A DNA stretch of 64,000 nucleotides, from NCBI RefSeq assembly GCF_008087625.1, contig NZ_CP042997.1, positions 4,650,001 through 4,714,000 on the forward strand, written 5' to 3'. Source of the stretch: Aquisphaera giovannonii. Its GTDB lineage: Bacteria > Planctomycetota > Planctomycetia > Isosphaerales > Isosphaeraceae. A program made the position numbers and the translations under genes. This document shows, piece after piece, positions 22,455-31,147 of the stretch. Numbering within the stretch: position 1 is the stretch's first letter; each line of letters starts with the position of its first letter. The notes below the pieces were generated by a model. It had not been told where the DNA came from. It saw only the letters and a program-made list of their open reading frames with translations, and ran no database searches.

Positions 22455-25034
22455 ATGCGAATGACTGCCCTGGCCTGGCTTTACGGCTCCGCGATGTGGC
22501 TCGCCGCGGGGCTCCTGTTCGCGGTCCAGCCGATGGTCGGCAAGATGGTCCTGCCGCTGCTGGGCGGCACGCCGGGCGTCTGGAACGCGTGCCTGGCCTT
22601 CTACCAGGCGGCGCTCCTGGCCGGATACGCCTACACGCACGGGGGCTCGCGGCGGCTGCCGTTCCGCGTCCAGTATCCCCTCCACGGGCTGGCATTGTTA
22701 CTGGCCGCCTGCGTCCTGCCGATCGCCCTGCCCGCGGGCCTGTCGCCGCCGGAGGCCGGCGGCCTCGCCCCGCCGCTCTGGCTGCTCGGCGTCCTGGCCC
22801 TGTCGGCCGGCCTCCCGTTCGTCGTCGTCGCGGCGACGGCCCCCTTGCTCCAGCGATGGTTCTCCATGAGCCGGCACCCTCGCGCCCGCGACCCGTACTT
22901 CCTCTACGCGGCCAGCAACGCCGGCAGCCTGGCCGGGCTGATCGCCTACCCGTGGCTCATCGAGCCGTCGCTCGGCCTGCCGGGGCAGTCGCGGGCGTGG
23001 GCGGCCGGCTTCGGCGTCCTCTCCGCCCTCATCCTGGCCTGCGGCGCGGCCGTCGCGCGGACGAGGGGGGCGCGAGGCGATGAGGGCCGTCCGCACGACC
23101 TGGTCCCGGAAGACCTCATGGAGGCGGGCCAATCCGGCTCTCCCCCTTACGAAGGGGGAGTTGGAGGGGGTGAATGGGGCGAGCCTGGGCGGTCGAAGAC
23201 CATCCCCCTGAAGCCCCCCTTCGTAAGGGGGGAACCGGATTCGGCCTTCCCTCTCGCGGAGGGGATTCCGGAAGCCACACCGCCGGCCTTCCGCGACGTC
23301 CCTTCGGCCTCCGCCTCCTGGCGCGACCTCGCCCGCTGGGCCGCCCTGGCGGCGATCCCCTCGAGCTGGCTGCTCGGGGTGACGACCTACATCACGACCG
23401 ACCTCGCCGCGATCCCGATGCTCTGGACGGTGCCGCTCGCGATCTACCTCATCACGTACATCGTCGCCTTCGGCCGCGGCTCGGGGGCGGCGACGCGGCT
23501 GGCGGCCGCGACCTTGCCGATGGCCGCCGTGCCCCTGGTGATGGTCCTCGCCGCGGGGTTCGTCCACCTGTTCTGGATCCCGCTGCACCTGCTCGCGTTC
23601 TTCCTCGGTGCCCTCGTCTGCCACGGCCGGCTCGCCGCGACGCGCCCGCAGGCGGACCGCGCGACGGCCTTCTACCTGGCGATCGCGGCGGGGGGCGTCG
23701 TCGGGGGGCTGTTCAACTCGCTCGTGGCACCCCTGGCGTTCGATCGCCTGGTCGAATATCCGATGGCGATCGTGCTCGGCTGCCTGGCGTCGCCTGGGGT
23801 CGACGCGGGGCGGGCGGGAAGAGGGGCGAGGTCACGGCCAAAAGCCCCGTGGGAGCCGGCTCCGTCCGGCGACCGGGTGAGCCGCGGCCGTCGCGGTCGC
23901 CGGACGGAGCCGGCTCCCACGGGGGGCCTTCGTCGCTCGCTCATGATCGGCTCCGACGCTCCTGCACTGGACGCCGCCCTGCCCCTCGCCGTCGCGGGCC
24001 TCACCGCCCTGCTGGTGACGGGGCCGCCCGGCCTGGTGGACACGGCGGCGGGGATGCTCGGCGTGACGCTGGCCGCGGGGCTCGGCGTCTACGCCTGCGT
24101 GACGGGCCTCCGCCGGCCGCATCGGTTCGCGATGACCGCGGCCGGCGTGCTGCTCGCGAGCGGCCTGGCCCGCGAGCCCGGCGGCACCGTGCTGCTGCGC
24201 TCCCGCGACTTCTTCGGCACGCTCCGCGTGCTCCGCGACGAGGCGGCAAACGCCCACCGGCTCCTCCAGGGCAGCACCCTCCACGGCCAGCAGTCGCTCG
24301 ACCCGGCGCTCCGCGTCGAGCCGACCGCGTACTTCGCCCGCACGGGCCCGATCGGCGACGCCTTCGCCGCGATCGAGGGCTCGCCGTCCCGCCGGACGGG
24401 GATCATCGGCCTGGGCGCGGGGACGCTCGCCTGCTACGCGAAGGCCGGCGAGTCGTGGACCTTCCACGAGATCGACCCCGCCGTGCCGCGGATCGCGGAC
24501 GACCCGCGCTATTTCACCTACCTGGCCGACGCCCGCGCCCGCGGCGCCTCGATCGACGTCCTCCTGGGCGACGCCCGCCTCCGGCTCCGCGAGGCGGCCG
24601 ACGGCGGCTACCGCGTCCTCGTCCTGGACGCCTTCAGCTCCGACGCCGTCCCCGTCCACCTCCTCACCCGCGAGGCGATCCGGCTCTATCTCTCCAAGCT
24701 GGGCCCCCGCGGCCTCCTCGTCTTCAACATCTCCAACCGCTACCTCGACCTGGATCCCCTGATGGCCCTCCAGGCCGCCGACGCCGGCCTCGCCTGCCGG
24801 ATCCGCTACGACGTGAAGGTCGACGACGCCGAGCGCCGGGCCGGCAAGCAGCCTTCCATCTGGGCCGCGATGGCCCGCTCCGAGTCCGACCTCGGACCGA
24901 TCGCCGCGGATCCTCGCTGGCGGACGCCGACGCCCAGGCCCGGCGCCCGCCCGTGGACGGACGACCGATCCGACCTGGCGTCGTACCTCGTCCTCGGCGG
25001 CCGGAGGCTGCCCGCCGCGCGGTCGGATCGATGA
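22455..25034 (+). CDS. membrane protein fused to spermidine-synthase-like domain, with two repeat-derived inserts
   Basis: 859 residues. The N-terminus (LFAVQPMVGKMVLPLLGGTPGVWN) is the typical opening of the multi-helix proteins fused to a spermidine-synthase-like methyltransferase fold. The C-terminal domain has IIGLGAGTLACYA (about 649-661), HEIDP, LLGDARLRL and LVLDAFSSDAVP, matching the aminopropyltransferase fold. Two stretches look foreign: residues about 226-270 are encoded by a family A repeat and 464-490 by a family B palindrome. Both keep the frame open and fall in loops between helices. The function is unproven; many family members are uncharacterised. Confidence 0.85.
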   Translation: MRMTALAWLYGSAMWLAAGLLFAVQPMVGKMVLPLLGGTPGVWNACLAFYQAALLAGYAYTHGGSRRLPFRVQYPLHGLALLLAACVLPIALPAGLSPPEAGGLAPPLWLLGVLALSAGLPFVVVAATAPLLQRWFSMSRHPRARDPYFLYAASNAGSLAGLIAYPWLIEPSLGLPGQSRAWAAGFGVLSALILACGAAVARTRGARGDEGRPHDLVPEDLMEAGQSGSPPYEGGVGGGEWGEPGRSKTIPLKPPFVRGEPDSAFPLAEGIPEATPPAFRDVPSASASWRDLARWAALAAIPSSWLLGVTTYITTDLAAIPMLWTVPLAIYLITYIVAFGRGSGAATRLAAATLPMAAVPLVMVLAAGFVHLFWIPLHLLAFFLGALVCHGRLAATRPQADRATAFYLAIAAGGVVGGLFNSLVAPLAFDRLVEYPMAIVLGCLASPGVDAGRAGRGARSRPKAPWEPAPSGDRVSRGRRGRRTEPAPTGGLRRSLMIGSDAPALDAALPLAVAGLTALLVTGPPGLVDTAAGMLGVTLAAGLGVYACVTGLRRPHRFAMTAAGVLLASGLAREPGGTVLLRSRDFFGTLRVLRDEAANAHRLLQGSTLHGQQSLDPALRVEPTAYFARTGPIGDAFAAIEGSPSRRTGIIGLGAGTLACYAKAGESWTFHEIDPAVPRIADDPRYFTYLADARARGASIDVLLGDARLRLREAADGGYRVLVLDAFSSDAVPVHLLTREAIRLYLSKLGPRGLLVFNISNRYLDLDPLMALQAADAGLACRIRYDVKVDDAERRAGKQPSIWAAMARSESDLGPIAADPRWRTPTPRPGARPWTDDRSDLASYLVLGGRRLPAARSDR
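23131..23265. repeat. repeat family A copy 3, inside a coding sequence
   Basis: Has TCTCCCCCTTACGAAGGGGG, AGTTGGAGGGGGTGAATGGG, then CCCCCTTCGTAAGGGGGG and AACCGGATTCGGCCTTCC. Its left part is the reverse complement of the copies at 13021 and 15064. It is translated as a Gly/Pro-rich segment of the membrane protein. Confidence 0.85.
23846..23923. repeat. repeat family B palindrome, copy 2, inside a coding sequence
   Basis: Perfect 29-base inverted arms, 23846-23874 and 23895-23923, spacer 20 bases, the same geometry as 15914-15991. One base in each arm differs from copy 1 (CCGTCCGG versus CCGCCCGG), and the change is matched in both arms, which indicates compensatory change or arm conversion. 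Confidence 0.85.
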
Positions 25035-25037
25035 GGC

Positions 25038-26009
25038 TCAGAACCGCTCCCCCACCATCGCCTCGCTCCTGGCCCACAGGGCCGCGGCCCGCTCGGGATC
25101 GAGCGCGTAGGCCCGCACGCCGCCGAGCACGGGGTTGATCGGCCCGTCGCTGATCGCCGAGACGTGGCAGTCCTCGCAGTAGCGGCCGCCGACCTCCTCG
25201 GCGGGGGCGACGAAGCCCGCCCAGACCGACGTCGCGGCGCCCTGGGGGATCGTCTTCCAGCGGAAGGGCGGCAGCCCCTTCGCGGCCAGCTCGGCGTTGA
25301 TCTCCGCCAGCCTCGCCTCGAGGGCCTCGTCGCCGCCGAGGTGCCGCCCGAGCTCGGTCCGGATGCCGCCCGGGTGCAGCGCGGTCGCCCGCACGCCGCG
25401 GCCGCGATGCCGGCGGTCGAACTCGACGGCGAAGAGGATGTTCGCGGTCTTCGAGCGGCCGTACGCCTTCCACGGCTCGTAGGGCGTCCGCTCGAAGTTC
25501 GGGTCGTCGAGGTCCACGTCCCCGTAGCGATGCCCCGCGGAGGAGACGTTCACCAGCCGCCCGCCCGGCGCGATCAGGCCCGCGATCCGGTTGACGAACA
25601 CGAAGTGCCCCAGGTGGTTCGTCCCGAACTGCGTCTCGAAGCCGTCCGCCGTGTGCCCGAGGGGCGTGGCCATCGTCCCGGCGTTGGCGATCACCACGTC
25701 GATCGGCCGCCCGTCGGCGACGAGGGCGTCGGCGCAGGCCCGGACGCTCGCCAGCGAGGCGAGGTCCATCTCGACCAGCTCCAGCCCGCCGCCATTGGCC
25801 GCTCCCTCGAGGACGTGCGCGGTCGCCTTCCTCGCCTTGCCAAGGTCCCTCGCCGTGCCGACCACCCTCGCCCCGTGCGCCGCGAGCGCCCGCGCCGTCT
25901 CCACGCCCAGCCCGGCCGACACGCCCGTCACGAGCACCCGCTTGCCGCCCAGGTCCACCCCCTCGAGCACGTCGTCGGTCGTCGATTCCGCGTTGAAAGG
26001 CCCCGCCAT
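25038..26009 (-). CDS. SDR oxidoreductase, retinol-dehydrogenase-like
   Basis: Start at ATG 26007-26009, with GGGGGGAG six bases before; an ATG two codons earlier lies against that site. The product is 323 residues. TGVSAGLG is at 28-35, NAG at 109-111, catalytic SS at 156-157 and YGRSK (Tyr183, Lys187). The region around 210-300 with HPGGIRTELGRH is typical of the WW-oxidoreductase / retinol dehydrogenase-like SDRs. It is divergent from a TetR gene with two identical-pattern palindromes between them, so it is probably the regulated target. It ends three bases from the membrane-protein gene, tail to tail. Confidence 0.9.
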   Translation of the reverse strand: MAGPFNAESTTDDVLEGVDLGGKRVLVTGVSAGLGVETARALAAHGARVVGTARDLGKARKATAHVLEGAANGGGLELVEMDLASLASVRACADALVADGRPIDVVIANAGTMATPLGHTADGFETQFGTNHLGHFVFVNRIAGLIAPGGRLVNVSSAGHRYGDVDLDDPNFERTPYEPWKAYGRSKTANILFAVEFDRRHRGRGVRATALHPGGIRTELGRHLGGDEALEARLAEINAELAAKGLPPFRWKTIPQGAATSVWAGFVAPAEEVGGRYCEDCHVSAISDGPINPVLGGVRAYALDPERAAALWARSEAMVGERF

Positions 26010-26083
26010 GGTCATCTCCCCCCCTCTGCCGCCCTACTCCCCCCGGCGGATGACGACCCGCCCCGGATGGAGTAAGATTGAAA

Positions 26084-26098
26084 CGGAGAGCGTCTCCG
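26084..26098. promoter_or_regulatory. putative TetR operator 1
   Basis: Perfect palindrome CGGAGA-GCG-TCTCCG between the divergent SDR and TetR genes. It has the same core pattern as the site at 26106-26122, with centres 23 bases apart. Confidence 0.6.
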
Positions 26099-26105
26099 GA
26101 AAAAT

Positions 26106-26122
26106 ACGGAGGATGCCTCCGT
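26106..26122. promoter_or_regulatory. putative TetR operator 2
   Basis: Perfect palindrome ACGGAGG-ATG-CCTCCGT, followed by TTTTT. It shares CGGAGR-N3-YCTCCG with operator 1. The T run makes it look like a small terminator as well, but the three-base loop and its position 20 bases before the TetR start favour an operator. Confidence 0.6.
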
Positions 26123-26141
26123 TTTTCAAGGGGTGATCCTC

Positions 26142-26726
26142 ATGCCGGCTGGTGGAGGGGAGTCGCCGGGCCGCAAGCCGCGGGCCGACGCGCAGCGGAA
26201 CCGGGCCCACCTGCTCGACGTGGCGAAGTCGGCCTTCGCGGAGAAGGGGTCGGCGGCCAGCCTGGACGAGATCGCGAGGAGGGCGGGGGTGGGGATCGGG
26301 ACGCTCTACCGCCACTTCCCGACGAGGGACGCCCTGATCGAGGCGGTCTATCGCAACGAGGTCGAGCAGCTCGGCGAGGCGGCGAGCAGGCTGGCGGCGG
26401 AGTGCCCGCCGGTGGAGGCGTTGCGCGCGTGGCTCTTGCTGTTCGTCGAGTATCTGGGGACCAAGCGCGGGATGTCCGAGGCGCTCGACTCGCTCGTCGG
26501 GGGGGCGTCCGAGCTCCGGGCCGCGTCGGGCGAGATGGTGAAGCGGTCGGTGGCCATGCTGGCGGGGCGCGCCTCCGGCGAGCTCCGCCTGGACTTCGAC
26601 CCGCTGGACCTCCTGCGGGCGCTGGCGGGCGTCGCCAACATGGGCTCCGGCCCGGACTGGCGGCGGTCGGCCGGGCGCCTCGTCGACGTGCTCATCGCGG
26701 GGCTGAGGGCGGATGAGGCCGGCTGA
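26142..26726 (+). CDS. TetR/AcrR family transcriptional regulator
   Basis: Start at ATG 26142 (AAGGGG about eight bases before); a GTG at 26133 is the alternative. The product is 194 residues. The N-terminal helix-turn-helix is clear: HLLDVAKSAFAEKGSAASLDEIARRAGVGIGTLYRHFPTR, ending in the TLYRHF recognition motif. The C-terminal ligand domain resembles the SdpR/TetR_C group. It most likely represses itself and the divergent SDR through the two palindromes in the gap. Confidence 0.92.
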   Translation: MPAGGGESPGRKPRADAQRNRAHLLDVAKSAFAEKGSAASLDEIARRAGVGIGTLYRHFPTRDALIEAVYRNEVEQLGEAASRLAAECPPVEALRAWLLLFVEYLGTKRGMSEALDSLVGGASELRAASGEMVKRSVAMLAGRASGELRLDFDPLDLLRALAGVANMGSGPDWRRSAGRLVDVLIAGLRADEAG

Positions 26727-26744
26727 GCCCCCGGCTCGGGCCCG

Positions 26745-27803
26745 TCAGCAGAAGTCCGTGCGGGTCACCTTCGGGCGGACTTCCGGCACGGGCGTGTAGC
26801 GGCCCGTCGGGTCCACCACGAAGCGGATCTGGTGGGACGCCCGGCCGCCGGGGCCCGCCTCGGCCTCGACCGCGAGGGCGTGCTCCCCTTTCTCCAGCCG
26901 CCCGGGCAGCGGGGCCGACCAGTCGCCGTCGCCCGCGGGCGAGAGGGGGAACCAGGGCCCGTCGTCGATCCGCCCGCGGACGCCGATCACCGGCTCCTCC
27001 GACCAGATGCGCGCCCGGACCACGTCGGGGCCGACCACGACGTGCGGCGGGCCGGTGGCCAGGAGGGATTCCCTCGGGTGCGTGATGAGGACGAGCGGGC
27101 CGGCGTCGTCCACCGTCCGGTAGGCGATCGCGAAGTCCTCGCCGTCGAGGAGGCCGACGCAATAGCCGGCTGCGCCGCCCTCGGGGTCGCCGATCGACCG
27201 GACGGCGACGTAGGCATTCCGGCCGTCGTTGGCGACCTGCCAGTAGTGGGTGTGCCCGCAGACGATGGCGTCGATCCGGTGCGCCTGCACGAGCGCCCGC
27301 CAGTCGTCGATCCCGGGGCCCGAGAAGTCCTCCCAGATCTGGTACGGGTAGTTGTGCTGGAAGATGACGACCCGCTCCCCCGCGGCGGCCGCCGCCTCCA
27401 GCTCCGCGCGGAGCCAGGCGACCTGGCCTTCGACGAGGCCGACGGGCCTCGCCTGCTGGGTGTCGAGCCGGATCAGCCGGAACCCGCGGAGCGACGTCGA
27501 GCCGTACGTCTCGCCCACGTGCTTCCGGAAGCCCTGTGCCGCGGGATCGTCCTTCACGTCGTGGTCCCCGACCAGCGCGAAGTGCGGGCAGTCGAGCCGC
27601 GATCTCAGCCCGTCGAACAGCCGGAACTGGTCGGCGGTCGCGTCCTGCACGTTGTCGCCGATGAACTGCACGAAGTCGGGTCGGATGAGCCGGTTCACCT
27701 CGCCCACCATCCATTCGGCGACGCGATGGTTCTCCAGCCCCGGGTCGGTCAGGTGCAGGTCGCCCGGGACGACGAAGACGACGGGTCGCTGAGGTTCGAT
27801 CAT
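26745..27803 (-). CDS. calcineurin-like metallophosphoesterase
   Basis: Start taken at ATG 27801-27803, with GGAGA six bases before; an ATG four codons earlier is possible. The product is 352 residues. Metal-binding motifs are in order: GDLHL (Asp15, His17), GDN (49-51), GDHD (79-82, the GNHD position), QHN (His149) and GHTH (182-185). The C-terminal 100 residues form a beta-rich domain of the Ig-like type seen in purple-acid-phosphatase relatives. There is no signal peptide, so it is probably cytoplasmic. The substrate is unknown. Confidence 0.88.
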   Translation of the reverse strand: MIEPQRPVVFVVPGDLHLTDPGLENHRVAEWMVGEVNRLIRPDFVQFIGDNVQDATADQFRLFDGLRSRLDCPHFALVGDHDVKDDPAAQGFRKHVGETYGSTSLRGFRLIRLDTQQARPVGLVEGQVAWLRAELEAAAAAGERVVIFQHNYPYQIWEDFSGPGIDDWRALVQAHRIDAIVCGHTHYWQVANDGRNAYVAVRSIGDPEGGAAGYCVGLLDGEDFAIAYRTVDDAGPLVLITHPRESLLATGPPHVVVGPDVVRARIWSEEPVIGVRGRIDDGPWFPLSPAGDGDWSAPLPGRLEKGEHALAVEAEAGPGGRASHQIRFVVDPTGRYTPVPEVRPKVTRTDFC

Positions 27804-27861
27804 GTTGGTCTCCATGGGGGTGTCTCGTCCTCGCGGCGCGGGGATGGCGGGCGGCCGGCGC

Positions 27862-28083
27862 TCAGGCGTTCGGCCCCAGGCGGATCGCCCGCCGAGGCCG
27901 GGCGTCCCGGGCGACGCGGCCGGCCCCGTCCCTCGCCTCGCCGCGATCGATCCGCCCCAGGATCCGCTCGCCGATCGCCGAGATCATCCTCAGCATGCCC
28001 AGGTAGATCGCCCCGCACGCGAGCGACCCGAGGGTCGCCCAGAAGATCGGCAGGACGAGGATTTCATACGCGGATGCGCCCAC
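27862..28083 (-). CDS. small membrane protein, unknown
   Basis: 73 residues from GTG 28081-28083, with GGGAGGAA seven bases upstream. A single long hydrophobic segment (about 8-33, ILVLPIFWATLGSLACGAIYL) is followed by a basic C-terminus. No family is recognised. It lies between the metallophosphoesterase and the ABC-2-like permease on the same strand and could belong to either unit. Confidence 0.55.
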   Translation of the reverse strand: MGASAYEILVLPIFWATLGSLACGAIYLGMLRMISAIGERILGRIDRGEARDGAGRVARDARPRRAIRLGPNA

Positions 28084-28248
28084 GGGAGTTCCTCCCTGAC
28101 AAGGTTCGGCTCGTTCTCCGGACGTCGTCCTTGACCCGCCGCGCGGCCGTCCCGGGCCGCATGGGGGAGTGCCAAAGCACGGCGCGTACCGATCGCGAGA
28201 TTCCGCCCTTTCGGCCGAAATCCCGGCGATTTCGGCGTCCCGATGGCG

Positions 28249-29919
28249 TCACCTGGGCGGAATCCCCCCGATCCGAGCGGGGGCCTCCCGCCCGCCCGGG
28301 GCCTGCCGGTCGCGGGCCGCGGGGCGGCGGCGACGGCGGGGCGGGGCGGGGATCCGGGCGTACATCCGGCCGGCCGCGAGCAGGGACGCCCAGGCCAGGC
28401 AGGCCTCGGCGGCGAGCACCCCGAGGAGCATCCGCGAGCCCACGGGGAAGCGGAAGCGGGTGCCGTGGGCGCCGACGGCGGAGACCTGGTAGATCGGGCC
28501 GGAGGCGGCGATGGCCTGCGCCGCGGGCTCCGCCAGGCGGGGAGGGGCGGCGAGCAGGAGGACGAGGGGGCCGGCCGCGAGCCAGGCGAGCCAGAGCAGG
28601 CCCAGGGCCAGCGCCCGGCGGGTCGTGCGGGCGGTCGCGGAGGCGAGGAGCGACGGCCCGGCCGCCGCAAGCGCCGTGACCGCGATCACGAGTGCGGCCT
28701 CCCCCGCGCCCAGCCAGGGCTCCGTCGCGACGAGCCCGCGGGGGCCCGCGGAGAAGGCGAACAGGGCGTAAGCCGTCGCCAGCGGGACGGTCACCCCCAT
28801 CGGGGCGAGGATCGCCGCCAGCTTGGACCGCACCAGGCCGGGCCCGTCCCGGCCCGCCATCAGGAGGAGGTCGAGCGTCCCCCGCGCCCGCTCGTCCGCG
28901 AGCGTGGCCGAGCACCTCAGGCCGACGGCCGCGGCCGGCGCCAGGGTCAGCGTCAGGAGGACTCCGTTCGCGGACCGCGACAACCCGGACCTCCCGTCCT
29001 CGGCGCCGGGCTCCCAGTCCCGGGCCGCGAACAGGGCGAGGGCGGCCGCCGCGACCAGGGCGGCCCCGAGCACGACGCGACGGCCGCCCGCCTCGCGGGC
29101 CTCGCGCCAGCGGACGGGGTCGTCGCCGACGCGCCGGGCCCGCCCGCGGGATCGGGCCGCCCGGCGGGTCGGCGACCGCTCGCCGAGGCGACGCACGCCC
29201 ATCGCCGCGCCGGCCGTCGCCGCGGCGAAGACCGAGGCGGCGAACGCGAGGAGGAGCACCGGCGGCCAGGGAGCGATCGTCGCCCCGCGGCCCGCCGAGG
29301 CCAGCGTCTTCTCGAGGAGGCGGGCCGGGTGCAGCGCCCGGCAGAGCGAGGGGGCGATCCCCCGGCCGGCGAGCCAGTCCAGCCCCGCGAACCAGGGGAA
29401 GAGCACGGCCGCCGCCCCGAGCGCCGCGCCGTGGAGGCCCCGGTCGGTCCACGCGGAGGCCATCAGCCCGAGCCCGGCCGTCGCGACGCCCAGGCCGATC
29501 AGCACCGCGTGCACCGCCGCGATCAGGGGCCACGAGGCCGTCCCCCGCCAGCCGCTGGCGACGTGGGCCGGCAGGGCCAGCGCGACGACGGTCGCGACCC
29601 GGAGCAGGACCCCGAGCGCCTTCCTCCCGGCGATCTCCGGGTCGGTCCAGTCGGTGAGGCGGATCGCGTCCCACGTCCCCCGCCGGCGCTCCTCGGCGAT
29701 CGTCGCGCCTCCCTCGACCGCGGCGACGGCCGCGACGGTCGCGAACTCGATCCATGCGAGCGTCCCGTAAAGCCCGGCGGCCCCGGCCGACGGCCCTCCG
29801 CTCGGGGAGGGGTCGGCCGGGGCCAGGGCGACGGCCATGAGGAGGACCGACGCGGCCAGGGGGAGCCGCCAGGATCGTCCGGGAATCGGCGACGCGACGC
29901 GTCGCATGAGCAATCTCAT
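28249..29919 (-). CDS. ABC-2-type permease, two-fold repeated
   Basis: 556 residues, very Ala/Leu-rich, with about twelve hydrophobic segments. The two halves carry the same cytoplasmic coupling motif: EERRRGTWDAIRLTDW (about 76-91) and DERARGTLDLLLMAGR (about 350-365). This is the EE-R-GT-----LT pattern of ABC-2 permeases, so the protein looks like an internal duplication. No ATPase gene is adjacent in the unit. Its start is about 34 bases after the stop of the beta-propeller gene, suggesting an operon with it and the sigma factor. Confidence 0.75.
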   Translation of the reverse strand: MRLLMRRVASPIPGRSWRLPLAASVLLMAVALAPADPSPSGGPSAGAAGLYGTLAWIEFATVAAVAAVEGGATIAEERRRGTWDAIRLTDWTDPEIAGRKALGVLLRVATVVALALPAHVASGWRGTASWPLIAAVHAVLIGLGVATAGLGLMASAWTDRGLHGAALGAAAVLFPWFAGLDWLAGRGIAPSLCRALHPARLLEKTLASAGRGATIAPWPPVLLLAFAASVFAAATAGAAMGVRRLGERSPTRRAARSRGRARRVGDDPVRWREAREAGGRRVVLGAALVAAAALALFAARDWEPGAEDGRSGLSRSANGVLLTLTLAPAAAVGLRCSATLADERARGTLDLLLMAGRDGPGLVRSKLAAILAPMGVTVPLATAYALFAFSAGPRGLVATEPWLGAGEAALVIAVTALAAAGPSLLASATARTTRRALALGLLWLAWLAAGPLVLLLAAPPRLAEPAAQAIAASGPIYQVSAVGAHGTRFRFPVGSRMLLGVLAAEACLAWASLLAAGRMYARIPAPPRRRRRPAARDRQAPGGREAPARIGGIPPR

Positions 29920-29952
29920 CGAAGCCGGCCTCCTCGCCGCCCGGACCGGGCC

Positions 29953-31089
29953 CTACCGCCCCCGCCAGTCGGGGCACCAGCCGCCCGCGATCCGCGTCAG
30001 GTCCTTGCCGTCGACCGCCACCGACCAGATCGACAGGACGTCCCCGGCGGGCTCCGCGACGGCGCCGACCGGGCCCTTGCCTTCGTCCCATCGGGCGAAG
30101 AGGATCCGCCTGCCGTCGGGCGACCAGCAGATCGGGCCGTCGAAGACGTCCGACCCCTCGCAGAGGACGCGCTCCTCGTAGCCTCCACGCTCGCGGAGGC
30201 TCAGGACCTTGTTGGCCGAGGCGAACCGCGACGCATCGATCAGGCCCTCGCCCTGCGGCTTGAAGGAGGAGCCCGCGATCGCGATCAGCCGGCCGTCGGG
30301 GGAGTAGCGGGCCATCCCGCCCTGGAACCCCTTCGCCAGCGGCCGGATCGCCCGCAGGCCGCCGCCCGAGGGCTCCTTGTCGCTCCCCTTCATCCCGCCC
30401 GGGTCGTCGCGGCCGGCGTCGGGGGCCTTGCGGGCCTCGGCCAGGTCCAGCTCGAAGAGCGCCGACGACGCGAACTGGATGATCGGCGTGGACACGTACT
30501 TCACCAGCAGGTGGCGGCCGTCGGGCGACCAGTCGCAGGGCTCCCAGATCCCCGGCCGGTCCAGGACGACCTCCTCGGCGGCCCCGTCCAGGGGGTGGAT
30601 GACGAGCTCCGTGCGGGGGGCGATCGGGTGGCGCATCGCCGCCGGATGCCGCCAGAGCGAGCGGGCGTAGACGAGCCGCTTCGAGTCCGGGGCCCAGGCG
30701 AACACCTCCCCGGCGTCCGGCGTGATCAGCCGGGTCGAGCCGCTGCCGATCCGCCCCAAGTGAAGGAGGTACCTCGGCGGGGACTGGAAGCGGCCGGCCG
30801 GCGAGCCGCGATCGAGGGCCCAGGAGAGGAAATACGCCCCGTCCGGGCTCTGGACGCTCCAGTGCGGCTCGCGCCACCAGCCCATCCCGGCGGGCAGGCC
30901 GGGGGCGTCCTTGATCTCGCCGCCGAAGAGGGGCTCCGGCTCGCCGCCGGGGTGCATCCGGTAGAGGAGGTTCTTGCCCTCCCGATGGGACAGGAACGTG
31001 ATCCACGAGTCGTCCGCCCGCGCCCCGGCGGGCCCGAAGGCCGCCGCGACGGCGACGAGGACGGCGTTCACCGAGAGGGTCGCTTTCAC
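29953..31089 (-). CDS. secreted TolB-like beta-propeller protein
   Basis: The start is GTG 31087-31089 with GGAG about eight bases before; the frame is open upstream but the signal peptide sets the start. The product is 378 residues. MKATLSVNAVLVAVAAAFGPAGARA is the signal peptide. Repeated blades carry WSPDGRxxL-type motifs (WAPDSKRLVYA, WSPDGRHLLVKY, YSPDGRLIAIAG, WSPDGRRILFARW), the WD40-like/TolB signature. It probably binds or reports in the periplasm. It lies in an apparent operon after the ECF-DUF1559 sigma factor and before the permease. Confidence 0.8.
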   Translation of the reverse strand: MKATLSVNAVLVAVAAAFGPAGARADDSWITFLSHREGKNLLYRMHPGGEPEPLFGGEIKDAPGLPAGMGWWREPHWSVQSPDGAYFLSWALDRGSPAGRFQSPPRYLLHLGRIGSGSTRLITPDAGEVFAWAPDSKRLVYARSLWRHPAAMRHPIAPRTELVIHPLDGAAEEVVLDRPGIWEPCDWSPDGRHLLVKYVSTPIIQFASSALFELDLAEARKAPDAGRDDPGGMKGSDKEPSGGGLRAIRPLAKGFQGGMARYSPDGRLIAIAGSSFKPQGEGLIDASRFASANKVLSLRERGGYEERVLCEGSDVFDGPICWSPDGRRILFARWDEGKGPVGAVAEPAGDVLSIWSVAVDGKDLTRIAGGWCPDWRGR

Positions 31090-31147
31090 GTCGATGCTCC
31101 GAAACAGGTCCTCAGGGTCATCCCGGCGCCCACGCGGGCGCCGGGCA

